The notes beneath the pieces were generated by a model. That model was not told the DNA's origin. It was given only the letters and a program-made list of their open reading frames with translations, and searched no databases. A stretch of DNA of 62,011 bases from the NCBI GenBank assembly GCA_934140005.1, contig CAKPBB010000009.1, forward strand, positions 1 to 62,011, in the 5' to 3' direction. Source of the stretch: an uncultured Clostridia bacterium. GTDB lineage: Bacteria; Bacillota; Clostridia; TANB77; CAG-508. Below, in pieces: positions 52,412-59,650 of this stretch. The position numbers and the translations under genes were made by a program. Position 1 is the stretch's first letter. Each line of letters begins with the position of its first letter.

Positions 52412-53695
52412 ATGAAAACACTAATAAAAAATGCATATATATTGGATATGGTTGGTGAAAAACCAAATATTCAAAAGAACGATATACTAATAGAAGATAA
52501 TATAATAAAAGATATTGAAAAAGATATTGGAACAGAAGTTGATGAAAAAATAAATGCTAAAAATATGCTTATTATGCCAGGTTTAGTAAATACTCATACA
52601 CATTTAGCTATGAGTATTTTTAGAGGTTATAAAGATGATAGAAAACTTATGGATTGGCTTGAAAATGCAATTTTTCCAGTTGAAGATAAACTTCAACCAG
52701 ATGATATATATTGGAATTCTTACTTGTCTTGTTTAGAAATGATTAAATCTGGAACAACAACTTGCAATGATATGTATTTTGGAATGAATAAAGTGATTGA
52801 AGCTATTGAAGCCACAGGATTAAGAGCTGTTGTTGCATGGTGTTTAACAGATGATTCGATTAGGGACAAAATTGAAAGAACAAGAGAATATGCTAAAATT
52901 TATAATAACAGAGAAAATAGTAAAATAACTGTTTTTACATCACCTCACGCACCATACTCTTGTAATCCAGATACTATAAAGTTATGTGTAGACTTAGCTA
53001 AAGAGTTGCATACTGGATTACATATTCACTTAGCAGAAACACAAAATGAAGTTGCTACAATAAGAGATAGATATGGAAAAACAGCAACTGAATATTTGTC
53101 AGATTTAGATGTTTTTGATGTTCCAGTTGTTTTAGCTCATGGTATATATATTTCTGAAAGCGATATTGAGATTTTGAAACAACATAATATTAGAGGAGGA
53201 ATATCTCATAATCCAATTAGTAATTGTAAACTTTCTTCTGGTATATGTGATGTAGTAAATTTAAGAAAAAATGGAATAAATGTTGGACTTGGTACAGATG
53301 GTATTGGCAGTACAACAACTTTAGATATGTTTGAAGAAATGAAAACAGCAGCATATTTACAAAAAATAAATACAATGGAACCTACTTCAATTAATGCTTA
53401 TGATATATTAAAAATGGCTACAATTGAGGGGGCAAAAGTTTTAGGACTAGATAATCAAATTGGAACAATTGAAGTTGGAAAAAAAGCAGATTTAATTTTT
53501 ATAAAAACTGATAAAATACATTTATGTCCTGAAAATGATATTTGTACTAATATTGTTTATTCAGCAAATGGTGCAGATGTTGATAGTGTTATGATTGATG
53601 GAAAGATGATTATGCAAAATAGAAAGATGCGTAATATTAATGAAAGAGAAGCAATGAAACAAGTTAAAAGAATTGCAAGAAGATTATGCAAATAA
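52412..53695 (+). CDS. amidohydrolase, MtaD-type methylthioadenosine/S-adenosylhomocysteine deaminase
   Basis: A 427-residue metal-dependent hydrolase of the amidohydrolase superfamily, close in pattern to MtaD deaminases. The metal ligands are H62 and H64 in NTHTHL, His in HLHLAET-like LHIHLAETQNE, His in VLAHGIY and Asp in GLGTDG. SHNPISNCKLSSG is a further family mark. The enzyme would convert adenosine-type thioethers or S-adenosylhomocysteine to the inosine form. Related guanine or cytosine deaminases are the main alternatives. It has its own promoter and no obvious terminator. Confidence 0.82.
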   Translation: MKTLIKNAYILDMVGEKPNIQKNDILIEDNIIKDIEKDIGTEVDEKINAKNMLIMPGLVNTHTHLAMSIFRGYKDDRKLMDWLENAIFPVEDKLQPDDIYWNSYLSCLEMIKSGTTTCNDMYFGMNKVIEAIEATGLRAVVAWCLTDDSIRDKIERTREYAKIYNNRENSKITVFTSPHAPYSCNPDTIKLCVDLAKELHTGLHIHLAETQNEVATIRDRYGKTATEYLSDLDVFDVPVVLAHGIYISESDIEILKQHNIRGGISHNPISNCKLSSGICDVVNLRKNGINVGLGTDGIGSTTTLDMFEEMKTAAYLQKINTMEPTSINAYDILKMATIEGAKVLGLDNQIGTIEVGKKADLIFIKTDKIHLCPENDICTNIVYSANGADVDSVMIDGKMIMQNRKMRNINEREAMKQVKRIARRLCK

Positions 53696-53769
53696 ATCTA
53701 TATATTTTGAATATCAAATTAAAGTAACATCTTTGTAAAAATGTAAATACAGTTAATAATAAAAAATAC

Positions 53770-53798
53770 TTGAAAAAATCAAAAAAATGTAAGATAAT
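53770..53798 (+). promoter_or_regulatory. candidate promoter of the ferredoxin gene
   Basis: TTGAAA (53770-53775), 17-base spacer, GATAAT (53793-53798). Confidence 0.5.
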
Positions 53799-53860
53799 AT
53801 TAATATGTTGAAAGCATAAAATATATCTATATAGAATATTATTTTAAGGAGGAAATAAAA

Positions 53861-54037
53861 ATGGCTTATGTAATTTCAGATGCTTGTATTAGTTGTGGAG
53901 CTTGTGCAGGAGCTTGTCCAATGAGTTGTATTTCACAAGGCGAAGATAAAATGGTTATAGACAAAAATGCTTGCATCGAGTGTGGAACTTGTGCAGGAGT
54001 TTGCCCAGTAGGAGCACCACATTTAGATAATAACTAA
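53861..54037 (+). CDS. 2[4Fe-4S] ferredoxin
   Basis: A 58-residue clostridial-type ferredoxin. The first cluster uses C9, C12, C15 and a far C48; the second uses C38, C41, C44 and C19, following the usual Cx2Cx2Cx3CP pattern in both halves. An additional Cys at 23 is present. It would carry electrons for the oxidoreductase genes in this window and others. The SD AAGGAGG (53846-53852) gives a strong start, and a long stem-loop terminator follows. Confidence 0.93.
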   Translation: MAYVISDACISCGACAGACPMSCISQGEDKMVIDKNACIECGTCAGVCPVGAPHLDNN

Positions 54038-54059
54038 TAAAATCATAAATTTATTATAA

Positions 54060-54149
54060 AAGAGATTATAAAATTTAAGTAAACTAAAATAACAAAACTT
54101 TTTAATAAAGTAAGTATAGTTTACTTGATTTATAATCTCTTAATTTTTT
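54060..54149 (+). terminator. long stem-loop terminator after the ferredoxin gene
   Basis: AAGAGATTATAAA (54060-54072) pairs with TTTATAATCTCTT (54129-54141), and AAGTAAACTA (54077-54086) with TAGTTTACTT (54117-54126). A small internal loop separates the two stems, the loop has 30 bases, and T follows. It is longer than the other terminators here. Confidence 0.75.
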
Positions 54150-54189
54150 ATAAAAAATCTTCCTTTTCAGTAAAATATATGATACAATA

Positions 54190-54207
54190 TACGAAAGAAT
54201 GTTCGTA
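54190..54207 (+). promoter_or_regulatory. inverted repeat in front of the XRE gene
   Basis: TACGAA (54190-54195), six bases, TTCGTA (54202-54207). It lies between a weak -10-like TACAAT (54183-54188) and the SD, as an autoregulator operator would. Its core CGAA-N6-TTCG resembles a weak LexA box. Confidence 0.5.
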
Positions 54208-54221
54208 AAGGAAGTGGAGTT

Positions 54222-54557
54222 ATGAATTTAAATGTAACATCTGATAGCTTAATTGAAGAGAAAGAAATAGTTCTTAAACATTTAGGTATACAATTAAGTA
54301 AAATTAGAAAGAACAAAAATGTAACATTGGAAGTAATGGCTAATAAAACTTTTTTATCAGAAAGTTATATTAGGGCAATTGAAAAAGGCTTATATGCATG
54401 TTCTATTATAAATTTTCTTAAACTATGTTTAGCTTTACAAGTGAATCCAAATGTATTATTAAATGAATTAATAAATAATAAAACAACTGATGTAATTTAT
54501 AAGGGAGATAAAGATATTAGTAAAAATATAGTAGAATATCTGAAAAAAGTTGATTAA
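54222..54557 (+). CDS. XRE-family helix-turn-helix regulator
   Basis: A 111-residue DNA-binding protein with an XRE/Cro-type helix-turn-helix at about residues 24-80, including LGIQLSKIRKNKNVTLEVMA and SESYIRAIEKGLYACSIINFLKLCLAL (given in part). The C-terminal 30 residues are short and charged and may dimerise. It probably binds the inverted repeat just upstream of its own start and represses itself; other targets are unknown. A terminator shared with the convergent LOG gene follows. Confidence 0.85.
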   Translation: MNLNVTSDSLIEEKEIVLKHLGIQLSKIRKNKNVTLEVMANKTFLSESYIRAIEKGLYACSIINFLKLCLALQVNPNVLLNELINNKTTDVIYKGDKDISKNIVEYLKKVD

Positions 54558-54590
54558 TAGTATATAAAGTAAATATTAAGGTATAATAAA

Positions 54591-54629
54591 AATCTGAATA
54601 CAAATTAAAAATTGTATTCAGATTTTTTG
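54591..54629. terminator. bidirectional terminator between XRE and LOG genes
   Basis: AATCTGAATACAA (54591-54603) pairs with TTGTATTCAGATT (54612-54624), followed by T; on the minus strand A-rich sequence becomes T. Confidence 0.85.
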
Positions 54630-54637
54630 AGCTTGTT

Positions 54638-55192
54638 TTATTTTTGTAAACTAAAGATAAATTCTTTTGCTTCATCAAAAGAATTTGCTATAAAATATAA
54701 TTCTCTACTTTTAGTATCAGCTAATCCAAGTTGATATATTTTTTCAAGCATATCTAAAACTGGATTAAAAAATTCATCAATATTTATAATAATTATTGGG
54801 ACATTATAATCATTGCTTCTACAAGCTTCAATGGCTGTAAAAAGTTCATCTATTGTGCCAATTCCACCAGGGATAAAAAGCATTATGTCTGATAAACTTA
54901 TAAAACCATTTTTTCGTTCATTAACTGTATTATATAAGTAAGATTTACTGTATGATAATCCTTTTAATTCTTCTTCATATGCTTTTGCCATTGTAACGAT
55001 TATATCACTATCGCTATTTTTAACAATAGAATAAATTTTTCCCATTAATCCATCTTTACAACCACCAAAAACATAGTTAAGATTATTTTCAACTATAAAA
55101 TTTCCAATATCTTCTGCTAATTTATTAAAGTTACGATTATCTATGTTTCTAGATGAACAGCCAACAAATATATTTTTTATTTTAGTCTTCAT
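54638..55192 (-). CDS. LOG-family protein (TIGR00730-like nucleotide 5'-monophosphate phosphoribohydrolase)
   Basis: A 184-residue Rossmann-type protein of the LOG/lysine-decarboxylase-like family. It has VFGGCKDGLMG near the N-terminus, a nucleotide-binding stretch, and the family signature PGGIGTIDELF with Glu. Bacterial homologues release a base from nucleoside monophosphates. The family name lysine decarboxylase is historical. The start at 55192 follows GGGAG on the minus strand. A longer reading lacks an SD. Substrate is unknown. Confidence 0.85.
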   Translation of the reverse strand: MKTKIKNIFVGCSSRNIDNRNFNKLAEDIGNFIVENNLNYVFGGCKDGLMGKIYSIVKNSDSDIIVTMAKAYEEELKGLSYSKSYLYNTVNERKNGFISLSDIMLFIPGGIGTIDELFTAIEACRSNDYNVPIIIINIDEFFNPVLDMLEKIYQLGLADTKSRELYFIANSFDEAKEFIFSLQK

Positions 55193-55358
55193 AAGATCTC
55201 CCAAAAATAATATTATTATAATTTATATATTCGACAAAAATTTACATAATCCTTTAATTTGAAATAATACGGATAATTAGATTAATACTTTGTACATAAA
55301 TCTATTGAATAATCTGCAAAAAATAAAAAGTTATAATGCAATCTACTATGACAATTAG

Positions 55359-55387
55359 TTGACAGATTATGTAAAATACGGTATAAT
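55359..55387 (+). promoter_or_regulatory. sigma-A promoter of atypical orphan gene 2
   Basis: TTGACA (55359-55364), 17-base spacer, TATAAT (55382-55387). GTACGTA follows at 55394-55400, six bases after the -10 box, as at orphan gene 1. Confidence 0.8.
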
Positions 55388-55431
55388 GTATTTGTACGTA
55401 TTTTTAACTCATGGCTTGAAAGGAAATTGCT

Positions 55432-56199
55432 ATGAAGAAACCGACTTTTGATTTTTTGGCATTGGGTCTGCAGGATTATCAGCAGGACATGGCAGACGAA
55501 CGGAAAGAGAAAGAAGCCGAACAGGCGGAAATCAAAACCGAAATCGAGCTGTCCTGGGCATATAATCCCAATCTGTGGTATACAGATGAGCAGATTAAGA
55601 AGGAGATGGAAATTGCATGGCACGAGTATGAAATTGCACCGAAGAAGGCTTATTATGAGTCTGCAATGAATTTCGACCGCAATCTTCCTCTATGGGCTAA
55701 GCCGAGATTGGATTTCTACCATGAAGGATTCGAAAAATTTGGCTACGAGTATGATGTTGCGGCTGATGAAGTTGGCGATTACTTTGGAACAATTAAACTA
55801 AATAGTCATTTTGACCGACTGGATAACTTCATTGAGAAGTGGGATATGTGGGAATACTGGCGCATTACTCACATTGAAAACCAGAAGGACAAGATTGGCA
55901 AGCGCTACAACGCATTGCTTCGTGAAAAGCGGCATATCAAGGCAAACGGTGTGATTGCAAATCACAGGCAGTTCAAAGATGAATGTGAAGATTATCAGTA
56001 CTTGTTGTCTCCGGATAAGAAGTTCAACTATGTACGTGGTCCTGTAGTTCATCGGCGCGATGCGTCTTGGCATGACAAAAAGCTTATGAAAAAGGCTGAT
56101 AAGCTCCGTGTTGTACGCCATAAGGCAAAGAAGCATATCAACAAGTACAAAAACGTTAAGAAACGCTCGAACAAGCAGAAGAAAGCAAAGAAGCGCTAA
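55432..56199 (+). CDS. atypical orphan gene 2, unknown protein
   Basis: A 255-residue protein that I do not recognise. The N-terminal part is acidic with many Glu/Lys. The middle is rich in Tyr and Trp (ELSWAYNPNLWYTDEQ, DMWEYWRITHIENQ), predicted helical. The C-terminal 55 residues are strongly basic (DKLRVVRHKAKKHINKYK then KKRSNKQKKAKKR), like nucleic-acid-binding tails. There is no signal peptide or membrane segment. Codon use departs from all neighbours: CGC, CGG and CGT arginine, CTG leucine, GGC glycine, and two hand-counted lines gave 38% and 48% GC, against 25% for a line in the neighbouring LOG gene. It has its own perfect promoter and its own terminator. Recent transfer is inferred. 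Confidence 0.65.
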   Translation: MKKPTFDFLALGLQDYQQDMADERKEKEAEQAEIKTEIELSWAYNPNLWYTDEQIKKEMEIAWHEYEIAPKKAYYESAMNFDRNLPLWAKPRLDFYHEGFEKFGYEYDVAADEVGDYFGTIKLNSHFDRLDNFIEKWDMWEYWRITHIENQKDKIGKRYNALLREKRHIKANGVIANHRQFKDECEDYQYLLSPDKKFNYVRGPVVHRRDASWHDKKLMKKADKLRVVRHKAKKHINKYKNVKKRSNKQKKAKKR

Positions 56200-56252
56200 G
56201 CTTTTAATATGACCATCTAGCAAAGCAAATTATTTTTTTCAAGGCAGGAAAG

Positions 56253-56279
56253 AGAGCTTCCAGACTGGGGGCTCTTTTT
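56253..56279 (+). terminator. terminator after atypical orphan gene 2
   Basis: AGAGCTTCC (56253-56261) pairs with GGGGGCTCT (56267-56275) around a five-base loop, with two G-U pairs, followed by TTTTT. Confidence 0.75.
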
Positions 56280-56306
56280 CCATGGGAAAAATCATATCTA
56301 AAATAT

Positions 56307-56353
56307 ATTTACAACTGTGCCACAAAATAATAAAAATGGGCACAATTGTAAAT
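56307..56353 (-). terminator. hairpin at the end of the radical SAM gene
   Basis: ATTTACAACTGTGCC (56307-56321) pairs with GGCACAATTGTAAAT (56339-56353), with one mismatch. It lies just past the stop codon of the minus-strand gene. The T tail is weak. Confidence 0.6.
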
Positions 56354-56354
56354 A

Positions 56355-57321
56355 TTAAAAATTACATCCTTGCCATAAATCTTTCTCACGTAGTATTTTA
56401 TCAATTCCATTTAAAACCCATTTTTTATGAGAGTTCCATTCAGGAGCAACTAGCAATTCTTTGGGAGCATCACCATTTATTCTATGAATTATTATGTTAG
56501 GGTTTAGGTTAGTAAGAATCATTTCTAAACAATTTAAGTAGTATTCAAGAGATATAGGAATATATTGCTTGTTTAAATACATTTCTTCCAATTTAGTGTT
56601 TTTAACAATGTATGTAGAATGAACTTTTATACCTTGAATATCAAAGTTATTTATGAATTTTACAGTGTTCATAACATCTTTAATTGTTTCATTTGGTAAT
56701 CCTACCATGATGTGAGAAACTATATCTATGTTATATTTTCTTAATAGATGTACAGCATTTTCAAAATCTGTAGTATTATATCCACGATTTATCAAATTTC
56801 CTGTAATGTTATTAGAGGTTTGTAAGCCTAATTCTACGCATACATAATATTTTTGGGAATATGAATGTAAAAGTTTTACAATTTCTTCATTGATACAATC
56901 TGGGCGTGTTGCAACTTCAATTCCAACAATTCTTTTATCTATAAGAGCAGAATCATATTTTAGTTTTAAATTTTCAATTGTATCATAGGTATTAGTAAAA
57001 TTTTGAAAATATACAATAAATTTATTTGCACGAGTACTTTTGTAGCTGCTAAAATAATTTTCAACTTGTTTTCTAATTGAGTTAGTAACTTCTGTAATAT
57101 ATGATGTATTAGATAAGCTATTTATTACATCAGAGTTTCCGGCAATTCTACGGATGTGTTCGCCAGAACCTTTTTCACTACAAAAAATACAGCCACTTGT
57201 TCCGACATGATCCATCTCTGTTTGGACATGTAAAATGACCATCAATACATATTTTTAAAGTTCTCTCTCCAAATTTTTCTTTTAAAAATTTATTTAAATG
57301 ATTATATCTATCTTTTTCCAT
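56355..57321 (-). pseudogene. radical SAM protein (YhcC/TIGR01212-like), frameshifted
   Basis: A radical SAM gene of the YhcC type, in two frames. The first (ATG at 57321 down to about 57208) encodes MEKDRYNHLNKFLKEKFG and then FTCPNRDGS, which carries the first cluster cysteine. The second (from about 57206 to 56355) encodes VGTSGCIFCSEKGSGEHI, with the other two cysteines, and the rest of the enzyme to ILREKDLWQGCNF. Skipping one base at about 57207 joins them into the expected CPNRDG...GTSGCIFC motif. All other family blocks are intact, so this is a recent frameshift, a sequence error, or a programmed +1 shift. The function of the family is not settled. Confidence 0.75.
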
Positions 57322-57327
57322 AAATGT

Positions 57328-57356
57328 AGTATACCAAAATAATGCTTGGAATACAA
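57328..57356 (-). promoter_or_regulatory. promoter predicting a leaderless transcript for the radical SAM gene
   Basis: On the minus strand: TTGTAT (57356-57351), 17-base spacer, TATACT (57333-57328), then ACATTT and the ATG at 57321. The expected transcription start, seven bases after the -10, is the A of the ATG. No SD is present. Confidence 0.5.
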
Positions 57357-57441
57357 ATAAAATATAATATTTTATATTAAGTAATAGCTTTTTACCAAAA
57401 ATGTGATATAATAATTAATGCAAAACTGACTGAACCGTATA

Positions 57442-57470
57442 TTGATTTTTGCAAATATATTTCATATAAT
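57442..57470 (+). promoter_or_regulatory. sigma-A promoter of the oxidoreductase operon
   Basis: TTGATT (57442-57447), 17-base spacer, TATAAT (57465-57470), giving a leader of about 85 bases. Confidence 0.65.
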
Positions 57471-57482
57471 ATTTTTGCAAAT
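57445..57482 (+). promoter_or_regulatory. paired 12-base repeats around the oxidoreductase promoter
   Basis: ATTTTTGCAAAT occurs at 57445-57456 and again at 57471-57482, 26 bases apart. Each contains the palindrome TTTGCAAA. One overlaps the -35 and spacer and the other directly follows the -10, which is the layout of a two-site operator. Confidence 0.55.
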
Positions 57483-57561
57483 TGATTAGTAAAAAATAAA
57501 ATTATAGTATGATTCAGAAATACTGTTATTCATAATATATAAATAAAGTTAGGAGGTAATT

Positions 57562-58143
57562 ATGAACAACTTAATAGAAATTCGTTGGCATGGTAGAGGC
57601 GGACAAGGTGCAAAAACAGCTTCTTTACTTTTAGCTGATGCTGCATTTAATACAGGAAAATATATTCAAGGCTTTCCAGAATATGGACCAGAAAGAATGG
57701 GTGCTCCAATTACGGCATACAATCGTATAAGTGATGAACCAATAACTGTTCATAGCAATATTTATTATCCAGATTATGTTGTAGTTGTTGATGATACTTT
57801 ATTAGATTCTGTTGATGTTACAGCAGGATTAAAAGAAGATGGCGCAATAGTAATAAATTCAACTTTAGAAAATAGTGTTTTAAAAGAAAAATTAAAAGGA
57901 TATTCTGGAGCAATTTATAAAATTGATGCAAGAAAAATTTCAATGGAAACTTTAGGAAGATATTTTCCTAATACACCAATGCTTGCAGCAATTGTAAAAG
58001 TTTCAAAAGTTATGCCAGAAGAAGCTTTCCTAGAAGATATGATTGGTTCATTTAAACATAAATTTGCTAAAAAACCAGATGTTATAGATGGAAATATGAA
58101 AGCTTTACAAATGGCTTTAAAAGAAGTAGAAAAAATCAATTAG
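57562..58143 (+). CDS. 2-oxoacid:ferredoxin oxidoreductase, gamma subunit
   Basis: The gamma subunit of a four-subunit oxidoreductase that decarboxylates pyruvate (or another 2-oxoacid) to the acyl-CoA and reduces ferredoxin. The 193-residue protein opens with IRWHGRGGQGAKTASLLLADAAF, the family's glycine-rich signature, and contains GFPEYGPERMGAPI. First gene of a gamma-delta-alpha-beta operon. The AGGAGG SD is strong. Substrate (pyruvate versus branched-chain) cannot be told from sequence alone; pyruvate is the first guess. Confidence 0.92.
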   Translation: MNNLIEIRWHGRGGQGAKTASLLLADAAFNTGKYIQGFPEYGPERMGAPITAYNRISDEPITVHSNIYYPDYVVVVDDTLLDSVDVTAGLKEDGAIVINSTLENSVLKEKLKGYSGAIYKIDARKISMETLGRYFPNTPMLAAIVKVSKVMPEEAFLEDMIGSFKHKFAKKPDVIDGNMKALQMALKEVEKIN

Positions 58144-58158
58144 AAAGGATAAATAGAT

Positions 58159-58449
58159 ATGACTGAAGATAGAATAAATAAAAATACTCCATATCAAGAT
58201 TTAACAATTGGAGGAAATATTTATGAAGCTGGTAATGCAAGAGAATTTAAGACAGGTGATTGGCGTTCTTCAAAACCTATTTTTAAATCAGAACTTTGTA
58301 AACAATGTGGACTTTGTTTTCCAGTATGTCCAGATGATGCAATACCAGTAAATAAAGATTGTAAAAGAGAAGATTTTAATTATGATGCTTGTAAAGGTTG
58401 TGGCGTTTGTGCAAAAGTTTGTCCTTTTAAAGCAATAGTAATGGAATAG
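58159..58449 (+). CDS. 2-oxoacid:ferredoxin oxidoreductase, delta subunit
   Basis: A 96-residue iron-sulfur subunit with two 4Fe-4S cluster motifs, CKQCGLCFPVCP and CKGCGVCAKVCP, preceded by a short family-specific N-terminal segment. It passes electrons from the thiamine site to external ferredoxin. It follows the gamma gene by 15 bases and precedes alpha by 13 bases. Confidence 0.93.
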   Translation: MTEDRINKNTPYQDLTIGGNIYEAGNAREFKTGDWRSSKPIFKSELCKQCGLCFPVCPDDAIPVNKDCKREDFNYDACKGCGVCAKVCPFKAIVME

Positions 58450-58462
58450 AAAGGAAGTTAAT

Positions 58463-59650
58463 ATGGGAATAAGAGAAAGATTAAGTGGTAACGAAGCTGC
58501 TGCAACAGCAATGAAACAAATAAATCCAGATGTTGTTGCTGCATTTCCAATTACACCATCAACAGAGATACCTCAATATTTTTCAACTTTTGTAAGTAAT
58601 GGATTAGTAGATACAGAATTTGTTGCAGTTGAAAGTGAACATAGTGCTATGAGCGCTTGTATTGGTGCTGAAGCGGCTGGTGCAAGAGCAATGACAGCTA
58701 CATCAGCAAATGGACTATCTTTAATGTGGGAAATGATATACATAGCATCAAGTTTAAGATTACCGATAGTAATGTCTTTAGTAAATAGAGCTGTTTCAGG
58801 ACCTTTAAATATTCATTGTGATCATTCTGATGCAATGGGAGTTAGAGATAGTGGTTGGATACAATTATTTTCTGAAACAAACCAAGAAGCTTATGATAAT
58901 TTAATTATGGCTCATAGAATTGCAGAACATAAAGATGTTTTACTTCCACTTATGGTTTGTCAAGATGGATTTATTACATCACATTCAATTGAAAATATTG
59001 AACTTATTGAAGATGAAAAAGTAAAAGAGTTTGTTGGAAAATATCAACCAGAGCATTATTTATTAAATAAACAAGAGCCTATGGCTGTAGGACCTTTAGA
59101 TTTGCAAGCATATTTGTTTGAACATAAAGCACAACAAGGCAAAGCAATGGAAAAGGCAAAAGATGTTATATTAGAAGTTGCTAAAGACTTTGAAAAATTA
59201 ACAGGAAGAAAATATGGTTTCTTTGAAGAATACAAATTAGATGATGCTGAAATAGCAATAGTTTGTATGAATTCAACTGCTGGAACAGCAAAAGCTACTG
59301 TAAATAAATTAAGAGAAAAAGGTATAAAGGCTGGACTATTAAAGATTAGAGTATTTAGACCTTTCCCAGCAAAAGAAATTGCAGAAGCATTAAAAGGTTT
59401 AAAAGCCGTTGCAGTTTTAGATAAAGCTGATTCATTAAATGCTGCTGGTGGAGCTTTATTTGAAGATGTTACTTCAGGAATGTTTGTAAATAATATTCAA
59501 GTTCCAACAGTAAATTACATTTACGGAATTGGTGGAAGAGATACAACTGTTGAAGATTTAGAGACAGTTTATGAAGATTTATTAAAAATAAAAGATGAAG
59601 AAAAAATTGAAAGACCTTATAGATATTTGGGATTAAGGGGGGATAAATAA
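58463..59650 (+). CDS. 2-oxoacid:ferredoxin oxidoreductase, alpha subunit
   Basis: The 395-residue alpha subunit. It begins MGIRERLSGNEAAATAMKQ and contains AAFPITPSTEIPQYFS and the GARAMTATSANGLSLMWEM stretch (given in parts), typical of the pyrimidine-binding domain that pairs with beta. The C-terminal domain includes RVFRPFPAKEIAEAL and an IGGRDTT block. Its stop codon overlaps the beta start by one base (TAATG), a sign of coupled translation. Confidence 0.94.
   Translation: MGIRERLSGNEAAATAMKQINPDVVAAFPITPSTEIPQYFSTFVSNGLVDTEFVAVESEHSAMSACIGAEAAGARAMTATSANGLSLMWEMIYIASSLRLPIVMSLVNRAVSGPLNIHCDHSDAMGVRDSGWIQLFSETNQEAYDNLIMAHRIAEHKDVLLPLMVCQDGFITSHSIENIELIEDEKVKEFVGKYQPEHYLLNKQEPMAVGPLDLQAYLFEHKAQQGKAMEKAKDVILEVAKDFEKLTGRKYGFFEEYKLDDAEIAIVCMNSTAGTAKATVNKLREKGIKAGLLKIRVFRPFPAKEIAEALKGLKAVAVLDKADSLNAAGGALFEDVTSGMFVNNIQVPTVNYIYGIGGRDTTVEDLETVYEDLLKIKDEEKIERPYRYLGLRGDK

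Noticed and set aside
56282..56500. Short + strand reading frame of 72 codons after orphan gene 2
   Set aside because: It has no SD and runs antisense through the end of the radical SAM gene.
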